64,000 nucleotides of DNA, from assembly GCF_001983175.1 (NCBI RefSeq), contig NZ_MNPW01000012.1:1-64000 (forward strand). Reading direction: 5' to 3'. Under the pieces are notes generated by a model that made no database searches, was not told where the DNA came from, and worked only from the letters and a program-made list of their open reading frames with translations. This DNA comes from Pseudomonas cedrina subsp. cedrina (GTDB taxonomy: Bacteria; Pseudomonadota; Gammaproteobacteria; Pseudomonadales; Pseudomonadaceae). Positions 8,758 to 19,041 of the stretch are shown here, piece after piece. The first letter of the stretch is position 1. Each line of letters begins with the position of its first letter. The position numbers and the translations under genes were made by a program.

Positions 8758-8844
8758 TGTGGGAGCTGGCTTGCCTGCGATGTAGACGCTGCGGTGTATC
8801 AGGCGTACCGAGTTGATGCCATCGCAGGCAAGCCAGCTCCCACA
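8758..8844. repeat. REP doublet, TGTGGGAGCTGGCTTGCCTGC family
   Basis: TGTGGGAGCTGGCTTGCCTG faces its exact reverse complement across ~50 bases, forming a long hairpin. The right half (ATCAGGCGTACCGAGTTGAT and onward) is nearly identical to the copy near 13.7 kb, and a partial copy lies near 52.07 kb. It sits downstream of the Aer-like gene and could also stop transcription. Confidence 0.88.
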
Positions 8845-8909
8845 GAAAAGCGCGCTTCGTGGAAAAACCGGCGCCCGTCGGCCATGAGGACGGGGCCGGA
8901 AGGCCCTTG

Positions 8910-10475
8910 TCAGCGATTGAACCGCTCAACCAACGCATATTGAGTGGCCGCTGTATTGGTCAGCTCCTTGCTCAGGTCCGTGGACTGATGCGCCTGTATC
9001 GACGTCTGGTCGGCCAGTTCAGCGATGGTGGTGATGTTGCGGCTGATCTCTTCGGCCACGGCGCTCTGTTCCTCGGTGGCGGCGGCGATCTGGGTGGTCA
9101 TGTCGGTGATGTGCGACACGGCCTCGCTGATGCCCACCAGCGCCTGGTCGGCTTCCAGTACCCAGGCCACGCCTTCCTGGGCTTGGCGCTGGCCGTTTTG
9201 CATGCTGTGCACGGCGTTGTTGGACGACGTTTGCAATTGGGTGATCAACGCGTGGATCTGCGTGGTGGATTGCGAGGTGCGTTGGGCCAGTTGGCGCACC
9301 TCGTCGGCCACCACCGCAAAGCCCCGGCCTTGTTCGCCAGCACGCGCGGCTTCAATCGCGGCATTGAGGGCCAGCAGGTTGGTCTGGTCGGCAATGCCCT
9401 TGATCACATCCACCACGCTGCCGATTTCGTCGCTGTCCTTGGCCAATTGCGCCACGGTGGCGCCGGTCTCGCCCACCACGGCGGACAGGCGTTCGATGGC
9501 TTCGCGGGTATCGCGCGCCACTTCACGGCCACGGCTGGTCAGCACGTTGGCTTGCTGGGTGGCATCGGCGGTGCGCTGTACGTGGCTGGAGACTTCCTGG
9601 GTGGTGGCGGCCATCTGGTTGACGGCGGCCGAGACTTGTTCGGTTTCGACGCGCTGGCGGTCCAGGCCCTTGGAACTGGCGGTGGCCAGCTTGTCGGACT
9701 GCCCGGCCAGGGCGCTGAGTTGTTCGGCACTGTCCTGCAAGCGGGTGAGGCAGGTTTTCAGGCGCGAGGTCTGGCTGAGAAATGCGGTTTCCAAGCGTCC
9801 CTGGGGCCCGCGGGTGTCGCTGTACATTTGCGCGATCAACGCATCCGACGTTGACGGCTCGACACCCTGCAACAACCGCAAGGTACCGCCTTGACGCCAG
9901 TGCGAGCAGAGCAGACCCACCGGCAGCGCCACCGCGACGGCCACGGCAATGGCCACCGGTGCACTGAGGAACAGCCCGGCGAGGCTGCCGGCCAGCCCGG
10001 TTGCCGCATACGGCACGCAGCTCATGACGGCCGGCAGCCAGGCATCCTGGCGCGGCACGCCCGGCTTGCCCTGGCTGATGCGGCGGTACAGCGCCTGGGC
10101 GCGGCGAACTTCGTCGGCGCTGGGCTTGACCCGCACTGACTCGAAGCCCACCACGCTGCTGCCTTCGTAGATCGGCGTGACGTAGGCGTTGACCCAATAG
10201 TGGTCGCCGTTTTTCGAACGGTTCTTGACGATGCCCATCCACGGCAGGCCTTGCTTGAGCGCACTCCACATGTGCGCAAACACTGCCGGCGGCACATCGG
10301 GATGGCGCACGATATTCTGCGGCGCTCCGATCAGGTCATCACGTTCAAAACCGCTGATATCGACAAAGGCGTCGTTGCAGTAAGTGATGTTGCCCCGCAC
10401 ATCCGTGGCGGAAATGAGTTTTTGCTGAGGCGCGAGGGAAATCTCGCGCTGTGTTACCGGCTGGTTGTTGCGCAT
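8910..10475 (-). CDS. aer: Aer-like PAS-containing chemoreceptor
   Basis: Inner-membrane receptor for aerotaxis or energy taxis, signalling to CheA/CheW. The 521-residue protein has an N-terminal PAS domain of the Aer type (residues ~15-120: LISATDVRGNITYCNDAFVD, FVDISGFERDDLIGAPQNI, IVRHPDVPPAVFAHMW, WVNAYVTPIYEG), which would bind FAD, a paired hydrophobic hairpin at about residues 155-200, and the methyl-accepting signalling hairpin with EQGRGFAVVADEVR near residue 385. GGGAG lies seven bases before the ATG. No periplasmic sensor domain is present, as expected for Aer. The symbol rests on architecture; other PAS receptors in Pseudomonas look alike. Confidence 0.82.
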   Translation of the reverse strand: MRNNQPVTQREISLAPQQKLISATDVRGNITYCNDAFVDISGFERDDLIGAPQNIVRHPDVPPAVFAHMWSALKQGLPWMGIVKNRSKNGDHYWVNAYVTPIYEGSSVVGFESVRVKPSADEVRRAQALYRRISQGKPGVPRQDAWLPAVMSCVPYAATGLAGSLAGLFLSAPVAIAVAVAVALPVGLLCSHWRQGGTLRLLQGVEPSTSDALIAQMYSDTRGPQGRLETAFLSQTSRLKTCLTRLQDSAEQLSALAGQSDKLATASSKGLDRQRVETEQVSAAVNQMAATTQEVSSHVQRTADATQQANVLTSRGREVARDTREAIERLSAVVGETGATVAQLAKDSDEIGSVVDVIKGIADQTNLLALNAAIEAARAGEQGRGFAVVADEVRQLAQRTSQSTTQIHALITQLQTSSNNAVHSMQNGQRQAQEGVAWVLEADQALVGISEAVSHITDMTTQIAAATEEQSAVAEEISRNITTIAELADQTSIQAHQSTDLSKELTNTAATQYALVERFNR

Positions 10476-10570
10476 TCGGCTGCTCCCTGAATTACCTGAA
10501 GGTCATCGGCACCATTTGGGATAAGTTGATGACTGATTGTCGGACGGTATTCAGGGCGCGACGCAAGGGC

Positions 10571-11245
10571 TCAAGGACGCGAAGCAATCTCATCCAGATG
10601 CTGCAACAGATCCAGCGGGTCTTCGTAGACGCGCAGGGCGCCGGCACGCTCAAGCTCACCAATGTCATAGCCGCCGGACAACAGGCCAATGCCGGTGGCT
10701 TTTGCACGACGCGCGGCGAGCATGTCCCAGACCGCATCGCCGATCACCAGGCACTCGTCGATCGGTACCCGCATGCGCTCGGCGGCGGCGAGAAACAGGT
10801 CCGGGTCGGGCTTGCCGTAGTTCACGTCATCGCGGGTAATGATGTTGACCTGCTCGATGTCCAGCTGCAGCGCCTTGAGGTTGATCTTGGCGGTATCGAC
10901 ACCGCCGCTGGTCGCGATGCACCAGTTGAGGCCGGCCTCGTTGAGGGTCTCGAGCAACTGCAGCGCACCGGGCAGCGCAATGATCTGGCCCTGCAAGCGT
11001 GCGTAGGCCTCGGCATGCAGGTCTTCGAGACGCCGGGCTTGCTGCTCGCTGATGTCCAGCCCGGTTTCACGGGACAGCGACTTCAACATCAGCCCGCCGC
11101 TCATGCCGATCCTGCGGTGAACGCGCCACATCGCCAAGGGGATGCGCTCGGCGTCCAGCGCTTCTTTCCAGGCGGCGACGTTTTGATAGACGCTGTCGGT
11201 CAGGGTACCGTCCAGGTCGAAGATAAATGAAGTTTGCGGTCGCAT
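10571..11245 (-). CDS. HAD-superfamily hydrolase, phosphoglycolate phosphatase-like
   Basis: Cytoplasmic phosphatase, 224 residues, near the family's usual size. Motif I is FIFDLDGTLTDS (nucleophile Asp and acid/base Asp), motif II the Ser/Thr in CIATSGG, motif III lysine in YGKPDPDLFL, motif IV aspartate in LVIGDAVWDM. The helical cap between motifs I and II (about residues 18-85) is type C1. The start used is ATG with GGAG nine bases upstream; an in-frame TTG five codons earlier is less likely. Substrate unproven. The next gene, the OsmC-YcaO gene, is divergent. Confidence 0.87.
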   Translation of the reverse strand: MRPQTSFIFDLDGTLTDSVYQNVAAWKEALDAERIPLAMWRVHRRIGMSGGLMLKSLSRETGLDISEQQARRLEDLHAEAYARLQGQIIALPGALQLLETLNEAGLNWCIATSGGVDTAKINLKALQLDIEQVNIITRDDVNYGKPDPDLFLAAAERMRVPIDECLVIGDAVWDMLAARRAKATGIGLLSGGYDIGELERAGALRVYEDPLDLLQHLDEIASRP

Positions 11246-11435
11246 GGGGCTGTTCTCCAATCAAAACGGGGTGATGGGATATCAGCTTGAGTGACATCAC
11301 GTGGGTTGGAGTGCCCTGGAGTTTGGGGGTTCGATTTTTCGCACGGCGGCCCGCATAGCGCAAAAGCCTGAACTTTGCGCGCAAACCCCTCATAATGGCG
11401 GCCATTTTGTCTACCCGTTATTCTGGTGTGCCCCC

Positions 11436-13634
11436 ATGGAAATCAAGGTCAACTTTCTCGACAACCTCCGGCTCGAAGCCAAGTTCGATGACTTCACGGT
11501 GATTGCCGACCAGCCGATCCGCTACAAAGGCGATGGCTCGGCACCGGGGCCCTTCGATTACTTCCTGGCGTCGTCGGCGTTGTGCGCGGCGTACTTCGTC
11601 AAGCTTTACTGCAGCACGCGCAACATTCCCACGGACAATATCCGCCTGTCGCAGAACAACATTGTCGACCCGGAAAACCGTTACAACCAGATCTTCAAGA
11701 TCCAGGTGGAATTGCCAGCGGACATCAGCGACAAGGATCGCCAGGGCATCCTGCGCTCCATCGACCGTTGCACCGTAAAGAAAGTGGTGCAGGCCGGGCC
11801 TGAGTTCGTGATCGAAGAGGTCGACAACCTCGACGCCGACGCCCAGGCGCTGTTGATGCCGGCCGCTGCCGGCGCGACACCTACCTACATCGCCGGCAAG
11901 GACCTGCCGCTGGAACAGACCATTGCCAACATGTCGGCGATCCTGGCCGGCCTGGGCATGAAGATCGAAATCGCCTCGTGGCGCAACATTGTGCCCAACG
12001 TGTGGTCGCTGCATATCCGCGACGCGCATTCACCGATGTGCTTCACCAACGGCAAGGGCGCGACCAAGGAGGGCGCCTTGGCGTCCGCGCTGGGCGAGTT
12101 TATCGAGCGGCTCAACTGCAACTTCTTCTATAACGATCAGTTCTGGGGTGAGGAATTGGCCAATGCGCCGTTCGTGCACTACCCGGACGAGCGCTGGTTC
12201 CAGCCAGGCCCCGATGACGAACTGCCCAGCGAAATCCTCGATGCGTACTGCCTGAAGATCTACAACCGCGACGGTGAACTGCGCGGCTCGCACCTGTTCG
12301 ACACCAATTCCGGGAACGAAGCGCGCGGTATCGTGTCGCTGCCGTTCGTGCGCCAATCGGACGGCGAGGTGGTGTACTTCCCGTCCAACCTGATCGAAAA
12401 CCTCTACCTCAGTAACGGCATGAGCGCGGGCAACACCTTGGCTGAAGCCCAGGTGCAGTGCCTGTCGGAGATCTTCGAGCGCGCGGTGAAGCGTGAAATC
12501 ATCGAAGGTGAGTTCGCTTTGCCGGATGTGCCGGCCGAAGTGCTGGCCAAGTACCCGGGGATTCTCGCCGGGATCCAGGGCCTGGAAGCCCAGGGCTTCC
12601 CGGTGCTGGTAAAGGACGCGTCCCTGGGCGGTGAGTTCCCGGTGATGTGCGTGACCTTGATGAACCCGCGCACCGGCGGCGTATTCGCCTCCTTCGGTGC
12701 GCACCCAAGCCTGGAAGTGGCGCTGGAGCGCAGCCTTACCGAACTGTTGCAAGGCCGCAGTTTCGAAGGCTTGAACGACCTGCCGCAGCCAACCTTCGAA
12801 GGCCAGGCGGTGACCGAGCCGAACAACTTCGTCGAGCACTTCATCGACTCCAGCGGGGTGGTGTCGTGGCGCTTCTTCAGTGCCCAGTCGGACTATGAGT
12901 TCGTCGAGTGGGATTTTTCGGGCGAAGGCGAAGACTCCAATGCCCAGGAGGCCGCCACCCTGTTCGGCATTCTCGAAGGCATGGGTAAAGAGTCCTACAT
13001 GGCGGTGTATGAACACCTGGGCGCGACTGCGTGTCGGATCCTGGTGCCGGACTACTCGGAAATCTACCCGGTGGACGACCTGATCTGGGACAACACCAAC
13101 AAGGCGCTGTTTTTCCGCGCGGACATCCTCAACCTGCACAGCCTGGATGACGCCGAGTTGCACGCGCTGGTCGAGCGCCTGATCGAAAGCGAGCTGGACG
13201 ACTACACCGACATCACCACCTTGATCGGCATCGAGTTCGACGACAACACCGTCTGGGGCCAGCTCACCATCCTGGAGTTGAAGCTCCTGATCTTCCTGGC
13301 CTTGAAGCAATACGAAGAGGCCAAGGAGTGCGTGGAAATGTTCTTGCAGTACAACGACAACACCGCCGACCGCGGCCTGTTCTACCAGGCGATGAATGCG
13401 GTGCTGGAGATGGAACTGGACGATGACCTGGACCTGACGGACTACGAAGCCAATTTCCGTCGCATGTTTGGTAACGAGCGCATGGACGCGGTGATTGGTT
13501 CGGTCAACGGCAGCGTGCGTTTTTATGGCTTGACGCCGACCAGCATGAAGCTGGAAGGGCTGGAGCGGCATCAGCGCTTGATCGAGAGCTACAAGAAGCT
13601 GCACGCGGCACGTGCCACCATCACTTCAGCCTGA
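11436..13634 (+). CDS. ycaO: OsmC/YcaO domain protein
   Basis: Cytoplasmic 732-residue protein. Residues ~1-150 form an OsmC-type domain (NFLDNLRLEAKFDDF, PGPFDYFLASSALCAAYFVK). Residues ~190-560 form a YcaO ATP-binding domain with the conserved glutamate-rich helices EGALASALGEFIERLNCNFF and AEAQVQCLSEIFERAVKREI. The remaining C-terminus is acidic and helical, TPR-like. YcaO proteins activate amide backbones by phosphorylation; the E. coli homologue has been linked to ribosomal protein S12 methylthiolation. No precursor peptide or azoline partner gene lies alongside, so a housekeeping role is more likely than natural-product synthesis. An upstream in-frame start 45 codons earlier is rejected because it overlaps the promoter gap. 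Confidence 0.9.
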   Translation: MEIKVNFLDNLRLEAKFDDFTVIADQPIRYKGDGSAPGPFDYFLASSALCAAYFVKLYCSTRNIPTDNIRLSQNNIVDPENRYNQIFKIQVELPADISDKDRQGILRSIDRCTVKKVVQAGPEFVIEEVDNLDADAQALLMPAAAGATPTYIAGKDLPLEQTIANMSAILAGLGMKIEIASWRNIVPNVWSLHIRDAHSPMCFTNGKGATKEGALASALGEFIERLNCNFFYNDQFWGEELANAPFVHYPDERWFQPGPDDELPSEILDAYCLKIYNRDGELRGSHLFDTNSGNEARGIVSLPFVRQSDGEVVYFPSNLIENLYLSNGMSAGNTLAEAQVQCLSEIFERAVKREIIEGEFALPDVPAEVLAKYPGILAGIQGLEAQGFPVLVKDASLGGEFPVMCVTLMNPRTGGVFASFGAHPSLEVALERSLTELLQGRSFEGLNDLPQPTFEGQAVTEPNNFVEHFIDSSGVVSWRFFSAQSDYEFVEWDFSGEGEDSNAQEAATLFGILEGMGKESYMAVYEHLGATACRILVPDYSEIYPVDDLIWDNTNKALFFRADILNLHSLDDAELHALVERLIESELDDYTDITTLIGIEFDDNTVWGQLTILELKLLIFLALKQYEEAKECVEMFLQYNDNTADRGLFYQAMNAVLEMELDDDLDLTDYEANFRRMFGNERMDAVIGSVNGSVRFYGLTPTSMKLEGLERHQRLIESYKKLHAARATITSA

Positions 13635-13644
13635 CGCAAATTGC

Positions 13645-13731
13645 TGTGGGAGCTGGCTTGCCTGCGATGCTGACAGCTCGGTACATCAGGCGTACCGAGT
13701 TGATGCCATCGCAGGCAAGCCAGCTCCCACA
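13645..13731. repeat. REP doublet, TGTGGGAGCTGGCTTGCCTGC family
   Basis: An inverted pair with the same arms and nearly the same inner sequence as the copy near 8.8 kb. It sits between the convergent 3' ends of the YcaO and cystathionine gamma-lyase genes, 11 bases after the YcaO stop, so it may act as a shared transcription stop. Confidence 0.9.
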
Positions 13732-13750
13732 GGTGATCGGGTTCTACCTG

Positions 13751-14913
13751 TCAGATGTGTGCCAAGGCCTGGGCCAGGTCGGCACGCAGATCTTCCAGAT
13801 CCTCAACCCCCACCGACAGCCGCACCAAACCATCACCAATCCCAAGTTGCGCACGCGTGGCCGCCGGGATGCTCGCGTGGGTCATGATCGCCGGGTGTTC
13901 GATCAGGCTTTCCACGCCGCCGAGGCTTTCGGCCAGGGCGAATACCTTGACGTTTTCCAGGAAGCGCCTCGCGCCGGCCAGGTCGCTGTTCAGGTCGATG
14001 GAAATCATCCCGCCAAACCCGTGCATCTGCCTGCGGGCCAGCTCGTGCTGCGGGTGCGTTGCCAACCCTGGGTAGTAAACCCGCGCCACTTGCGGTTGCT
14101 GTTCCAGCCAGGTGGCCAGTTGCAGGGCGTTGCTGCAATGGCGTTCCATGCGCAGCGCCAGGGTTTTCACGCCGCGCAGGGTCAGGAAGGCGTCGAAGGG
14201 GCCCGCGATGGCGCCGACCGAGTTCTGCAGGAAACCCAGGCGTTCCGCCAGCGCGGGGTTGTCGCCGACGATGGCGATGCCGCCGATCACGTCGGAGTGG
14301 CCATTGAGGTATTTGGTGGTCGAGTGCACCACCACATCAAACCCCAGCTCCAGCGGGCGCTGGACCCAGGGGCTGGCGAAAGTGTTGTCGGCCACGCAGA
14401 GGATGCCGCGATCACGACAGATGCGCGCGATGGCGCTGAGGTCGGTGAGGCTCAGCAGCGGGTTGCTTGGGGTCTCGACCCAGACCATGCGGGTGTCGTC
14501 CTGCAAGCTGGCCTCAAACGCCGACAGATCACTCAGGTCGACATAGCTGAAGCGGTGCCCGGCGCTGCGTTGGCGCACCTTGTCGAACAGGCGGAAGGTG
14601 CCACCATACAGGTCATTGCCGGACACCACGTGGGCGCCGGCGTCGAGCAATTCCAGCACCGTCGAAATCGCCGCCAGCCCGGAGGCAAACGCGAACGCCT
14701 GGCTGCCGCCTTCCAGGTCCGCCACGCAGCGCTCCAGGGCAAAACGCGTGGGGTTGTGGGAACGGCCGTAGTCGAACCCCTTGTGTACACCGGGGCTGTC
14801 TTGCAGGTAGGTGGAGTTGGCGTAGATCGGCGGCATCAGCGCGCCCGTGGTCGGGTCGGGAGATTGCCCGGCGTGGATCACACGGGTGGCAAATGCGCTT
14901 TTATCGGTCTGGC

Positions 14914-14917
<4 letters not shown>
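13751..14917 (-). CDS. Cystathionine gamma-lyase/gamma-synthase family PLP enzyme
   Basis: Cytoplasmic PLP-dependent Cys/Met metabolism enzyme, 388 residues. Conserved elements: YGRSHNPTRFALE near residue 50, cofactor-phosphate loop FASGLAAISTVLEL, VWVETPSNPLL, the PLP-stacking aspartate in VADNTFASPW, and the Schiff-base lysine in VVVHSTTKYLNGHSDV near residue 200. Its start overlaps the end of the cystathionine beta-synthase gene by four bases (ATGA type), which points to gamma-lyase in reverse transsulfuration: cystathionine to cysteine, 2-oxobutyrate and ammonia. A gamma-synthase or H2S-producing side role cannot be excluded from sequence. Confidence 0.9.
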
Positions 14918-16290
<1,373 letters not shown>

Positions 16291-16474
16291 GTCGTCACCT
16301 GAATACGGATGGGATGGACAGCAAAAGGCAAAGCATGGGATCGACGATAGGCCGGGATCGGGCAGGTCGCAACCGGACAGTCCGCAGGCTGTCTTTTTTT
16401 GGCGCATTGCCGGCCAGGTTTGCCCGTGGCGGCCTGCTAGTCGATCGAGCCCTGTCAGGTGTAAGTCGATCCCC

Positions 16475-17468
16475 TGTGGGAGCTGTCGAGCCCCAGCGAG
16501 GCTGCGAAGGCGGCGGCAATGCTGGCATATTCGTCGCCTGACCCACCGCTTTCGCAGCCTCGCTAAAGCTCGACAGCTCCCACAGGGGATCGGCTTTTGT
16601 CGGTTGGATTTGCGGTGTAGCGACTGGCGCCCTTTTCAGCAGCACCGCAGCTCAACTGTGGGAGCTGTCGAGCCCCAGCGAGGCTGCGAAGGCGGCGGTA
16701 CTGCTGGCATTTTCTTCGACTGACCCACCGCTATCGCTGCCTCGCTAAAGCTCGAGAGCTCCCACAGGGGCCGGCTTTTGTGGGTTGGATTTGCGGTGTG
16801 GCGACTGGCTCCTTTTTCAGCAGCACCGCAGCTCAACTGTGGGAGCTGTCGAGCCCCAGCGAGGCTGCGAAGGCGGCGGTACTGCTGGCATTTTCTTCGC
16901 CTGACCCACCGCTATCGCAGCCTCGCTAAAGCTCGACAGCTCCCACAGGGGCCGGCTTTTGTGGGTTGGATTTGCGGTGTGGCGACTGGCTCCTTTTTCA
17001 GCAGCACCGCAGCTCAACTGTGGGAGCTGTCGAGCCCCAGCGAGGCTGCGAAGGCGGCGGTACTGCTGGCATTTTCTTCGCCTGACCCACCGCTATCGCA
17101 GCCTCGCTAAAGCTCGAGAGCTCCCACAGGGGCCGGCTTTTGTGGGTTGGATTTGCGGTGTGGCGACTGGCTCCTTTTTCAGCAGCACCGCAGCTCAACT
17201 GTGGGAGCTGTCGAGCCCCAGCGAGGCTGCGAAGGCGGCGGTACTGCTGGCATTTTCTTCGCCTGACCCACCGCTATCGCAGCCTCGCTAAAGCTCGACA
17301 GCTCCCACAGGGGCCGGCTTTTGTGGGTTGGATTTGCGGTGTGGCGACTGGCTCCTTTTTCAGCAGCACCGCAGCTCAACTGTGGGAGCTGTCGAGCCCC
17401 AGCGAGGCTGCGAAGGCGGCGGTACTGCCAACGTATTCGTCGCCAGACACACCGTCTTTGCAGCCGCC
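16475..17468 (+). repeat. Tandem array B of ~181-base REP-like palindromic units
   Basis: Six copies of TGTGGGAGCTGTCGAGCCCC start near 16475, 16657, 16838, 17019, 17200 and 17381, a steady 181-base period; the last copy decays after ~80 bases. Each palindrome (~110 bases) is followed by a spacer with TTTGTGGGTTGGATTTGCGG and CAGCAGCACCGCAGCTCAAC. Successive units alternate between CTCGAGAGCTC and CTCGACAGCTC at the right arm. The unit is the reverse complement of array A and the same orientation as array C. Repeating ORFs on both strands reflect the period and not genes. Confidence 0.93.
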
Positions 17469-17544
17469 GTTGCCGATCATTGCATTCCAGTGGCCTCTAG
17501 ACGGGCAGTTGATAGAAGTCGGCAAGTTCGTCCCTGGTCATCGC

Positions 17545-18165
17545 TCAAGCCCTACGCGCCATCAACAACACCGTCGCCGCCGCCGACAACAAGCCCGCGC
17601 AGCAGCGATTGAACAGGCGCTTGCCACGCGGCTCGGCAAACCAGCGACGCATGTGCAGGCCCATATAGGCGTACGCGCTGATGGCGACCCATTCCAACAG
17701 CAGGAACAACGCGCCCAACAACGCGAATTGCGCAGTGATCGGCTCGCCGGGCACCACGAATTGCGGCAAAAAGGCGGTGAAGATCAGGATCGCCTTCGGG
17801 TTGCCCGCCGCCACCAGAAACTCCTGACGCGCCAACGCCCAAACGCCCACCCTGGCCGTCGCCGATTGCGCCTCCACATCCGGATTAGCCCGCCACAGTT
17901 GGTACGCTAAATAAAACAAATACGCCGCGCCCAAAATCTTGATCCCGTAGAACAACAGCTCCGAGGTTTGCAACACCACCGCCAAGCCGGCCGAGGCTAG
18001 GGCGATCATGCCGGCGAAGGCCAGCAGCCGGCCAATACCGGCCAGGCATGAGGTGCGGTAGCCGTAGCGGGTGGCGTTGCTGACCGACAACAGGTTGTTC
18101 GGGCCGGGCGCCATGTTCAGGGCGAAGCAGGCGGGGAGGAAGAGGGCGAGGGTGGCGAGGTCCAT
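17545..18165 (-). CDS. LysE family amino acid exporter
   Basis: Inner-membrane exporter of the LysE/RhtB family, 206 residues with about six hydrophobic segments. The family signature is the N-terminal AFALNMAPGPNNLLSVSNAT at residues ~12-32, followed by GIGRLLAFAGMIALAS and AAGNPKAILIFTAFLPQFV near residue 125. The start was set at MDLATLALFLPACF, dropping 33 arginine- and proline-rich residues without family likeness. Substrate unknown; the family exports amino acids, homoserine lactones and related compounds. Monocistronic, downstream of a strong hairpin. Confidence 0.9.
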   Translation of the reverse strand: MDLATLALFLPACFALNMAPGPNNLLSVSNATRYGYRTSCLAGIGRLLAFAGMIALASAGLAVVLQTSELLFYGIKILGAAYLFYLAYQLWRANPDVEAQSATARVGVWALARQEFLVAAGNPKAILIFTAFLPQFVVPGEPITAQFALLGALFLLLEWVAISAYAYMGLHMRRWFAEPRGKRLFNRCCAGLLSAAATVLLMARRA

Positions 18166-18227
18166 GGCGGCTCCGGGTTCGCGTGGGCGGGAGATGCGAG
18201 GATAAGGGCAGTGGAGGCGGTTGGACA

Positions 18228-18266
18228 ACGTGCGCGTTGGGACTTCGACGACACCAACGCGCACGT
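18228..18266 (-). terminator. Strong hairpin, probable transcription stop
   Basis: A 13-base perfect inverted repeat (ACGTGCGCGTTGG and its complement) with a 13-base loop lies just after the stop codon of the small minus-strand gene and before the LysE gene. There is no clear U-tract, so its termination efficiency is uncertain. Confidence 0.5.
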
Positions 18267-18272
18267 ATCAAC

Positions 18273-18572
18273 TTAGCTCTGGCTTGTAGGCGCTTCTTCG
18301 GTGGTTGCAACCTCGGCACGTAAACGTTGACCGATAATGTCCATCACGTCACAGCCGTCACGCAATGGGATTGCCAACAATTGCGCGAAGTCGGAAAGCA
18401 CGACGGTGTCAGCTTCCAATTCGCTTCGAAGGGCAATGTTTTCCAATACCTGAGTCACGGTGCGTATGCGGTAATCCGCCATCGCTTGCAGTACATCCAG
18501 TGGGGCTTCTGAATCAATCAGTAGAGATGCGGGAACCAGATCGATTCCAGTGAGGGGGATGTATCTTTCCAT
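18273..18572 (-). CDS. Small helical protein, possibly DUF3077/DUF6124-like
   Basis: A 99-residue soluble protein from MERYIPLTGIDLVPASLLID; CGGAG lies seven bases before this ATG, which decides the start over an upstream in-frame one 12 codons earlier. The pattern EAPLDVLQAMADYRIRTVTQ, then SDFAQLLAIPLRDGCDVMD, suggests two to three helices with the leucine spacing seen in small Pseudomonas DUF3077/DUF6124 proteins, but I cannot prove homology. It is preceded by a structured RNA leader of the same design as the one before the DUF6124-like gene near 62.9 kb. Function unknown. Confidence 0.7.
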   Translation of the reverse strand: MERYIPLTGIDLVPASLLIDSEAPLDVLQAMADYRIRTVTQVLENIALRSELEADTVVLSDFAQLLAIPLRDGCDVMDIIGQRLRAEVATTEEAPTSQS

Positions 18573-18629
18573 TTTGAAACTCCGATAAGTGCAGTGGTTA
18601 ACCGCCACTCAGTCGTCGCCAAACGATGG

Positions 18630-18706
18630 GGTGGCAGCTGTACGCAGGTTGGCGAACCGGTATCGGAGAACCCGGCAGACCCGAAGGTCTCCCGCGCACA
18701 GCCACC
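18630..18706 (-). ncRNA. Structured three-stem leader RNA, copy 1
   Basis: A 77-base element upstream of the small gene. Stem P1 pairs GGTGGC...TGTGCGCG with TGCGTACA...GCCACC, with a three-base bulge. P2 is AGACC-UUCG-GGUCU, a UUCG-type tetraloop hairpin. P3 is CCGG-N10-CCGG, with loop core CTCCGA. The single-strand joint reads TTCGCCAACC. Copy 2 near 63.2 kb has different bases but the same pairs. The element lies inside a short frame beginning ATG GTG (18708 downward) that ends TAA 36 codons later, so a leader peptide is possible. Its 3' edge is 58 bases from the gene's start codon. Confidence 0.6.
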
Positions 18707-19041
18707 ATCAAGGCAGCTTTGCAGGCGTGCAACAGCATCCACAAAAAGCGCAGTGCTTTTGCATCCGATAGACAGGTCGCCAAACCTGATCGCCATATGG
18801 GCGACGGGGCGGACTATAAGCGGCATTGGGTTTTGGGGGGGGGCAACCGGAAGGTTGTAAACGATATGGAGATGGCGGATATCCGGCCCTCAAACTCCCT
18901 CCCTCAGAGTTACTTCGGATTCATGAAGTAGGGTCTGGAGCTTTTCGTTTTTGTGTTTAAAAAGAATGTTTTTTGACTGTTCAGGCTAAAGTGATTCAGG
19001 ATAAATATTATTTTTAAAAAATGAGTAATAGGGGTTTACCA

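Noticed and set aside
12030..13604. Long frame antisense to ycaO
   Set aside because: The sense strand encodes a recognisable OsmC-YcaO protein; the antisense product shows no family and reflects GC-rich third positions.
16640..17380. Repeated 66-residue frames on both strands of array B
   Set aside because: They are one sequence copied by the 181-base period and have no ribosome sites.
18630..18706. A tRNA or tRNA-like gene (77 bases, GGTTCGCC segment)
   Set aside because: The stems do not form a cloverleaf with anticodon arm, and there is no CCA end; the three-stem junction fits better.
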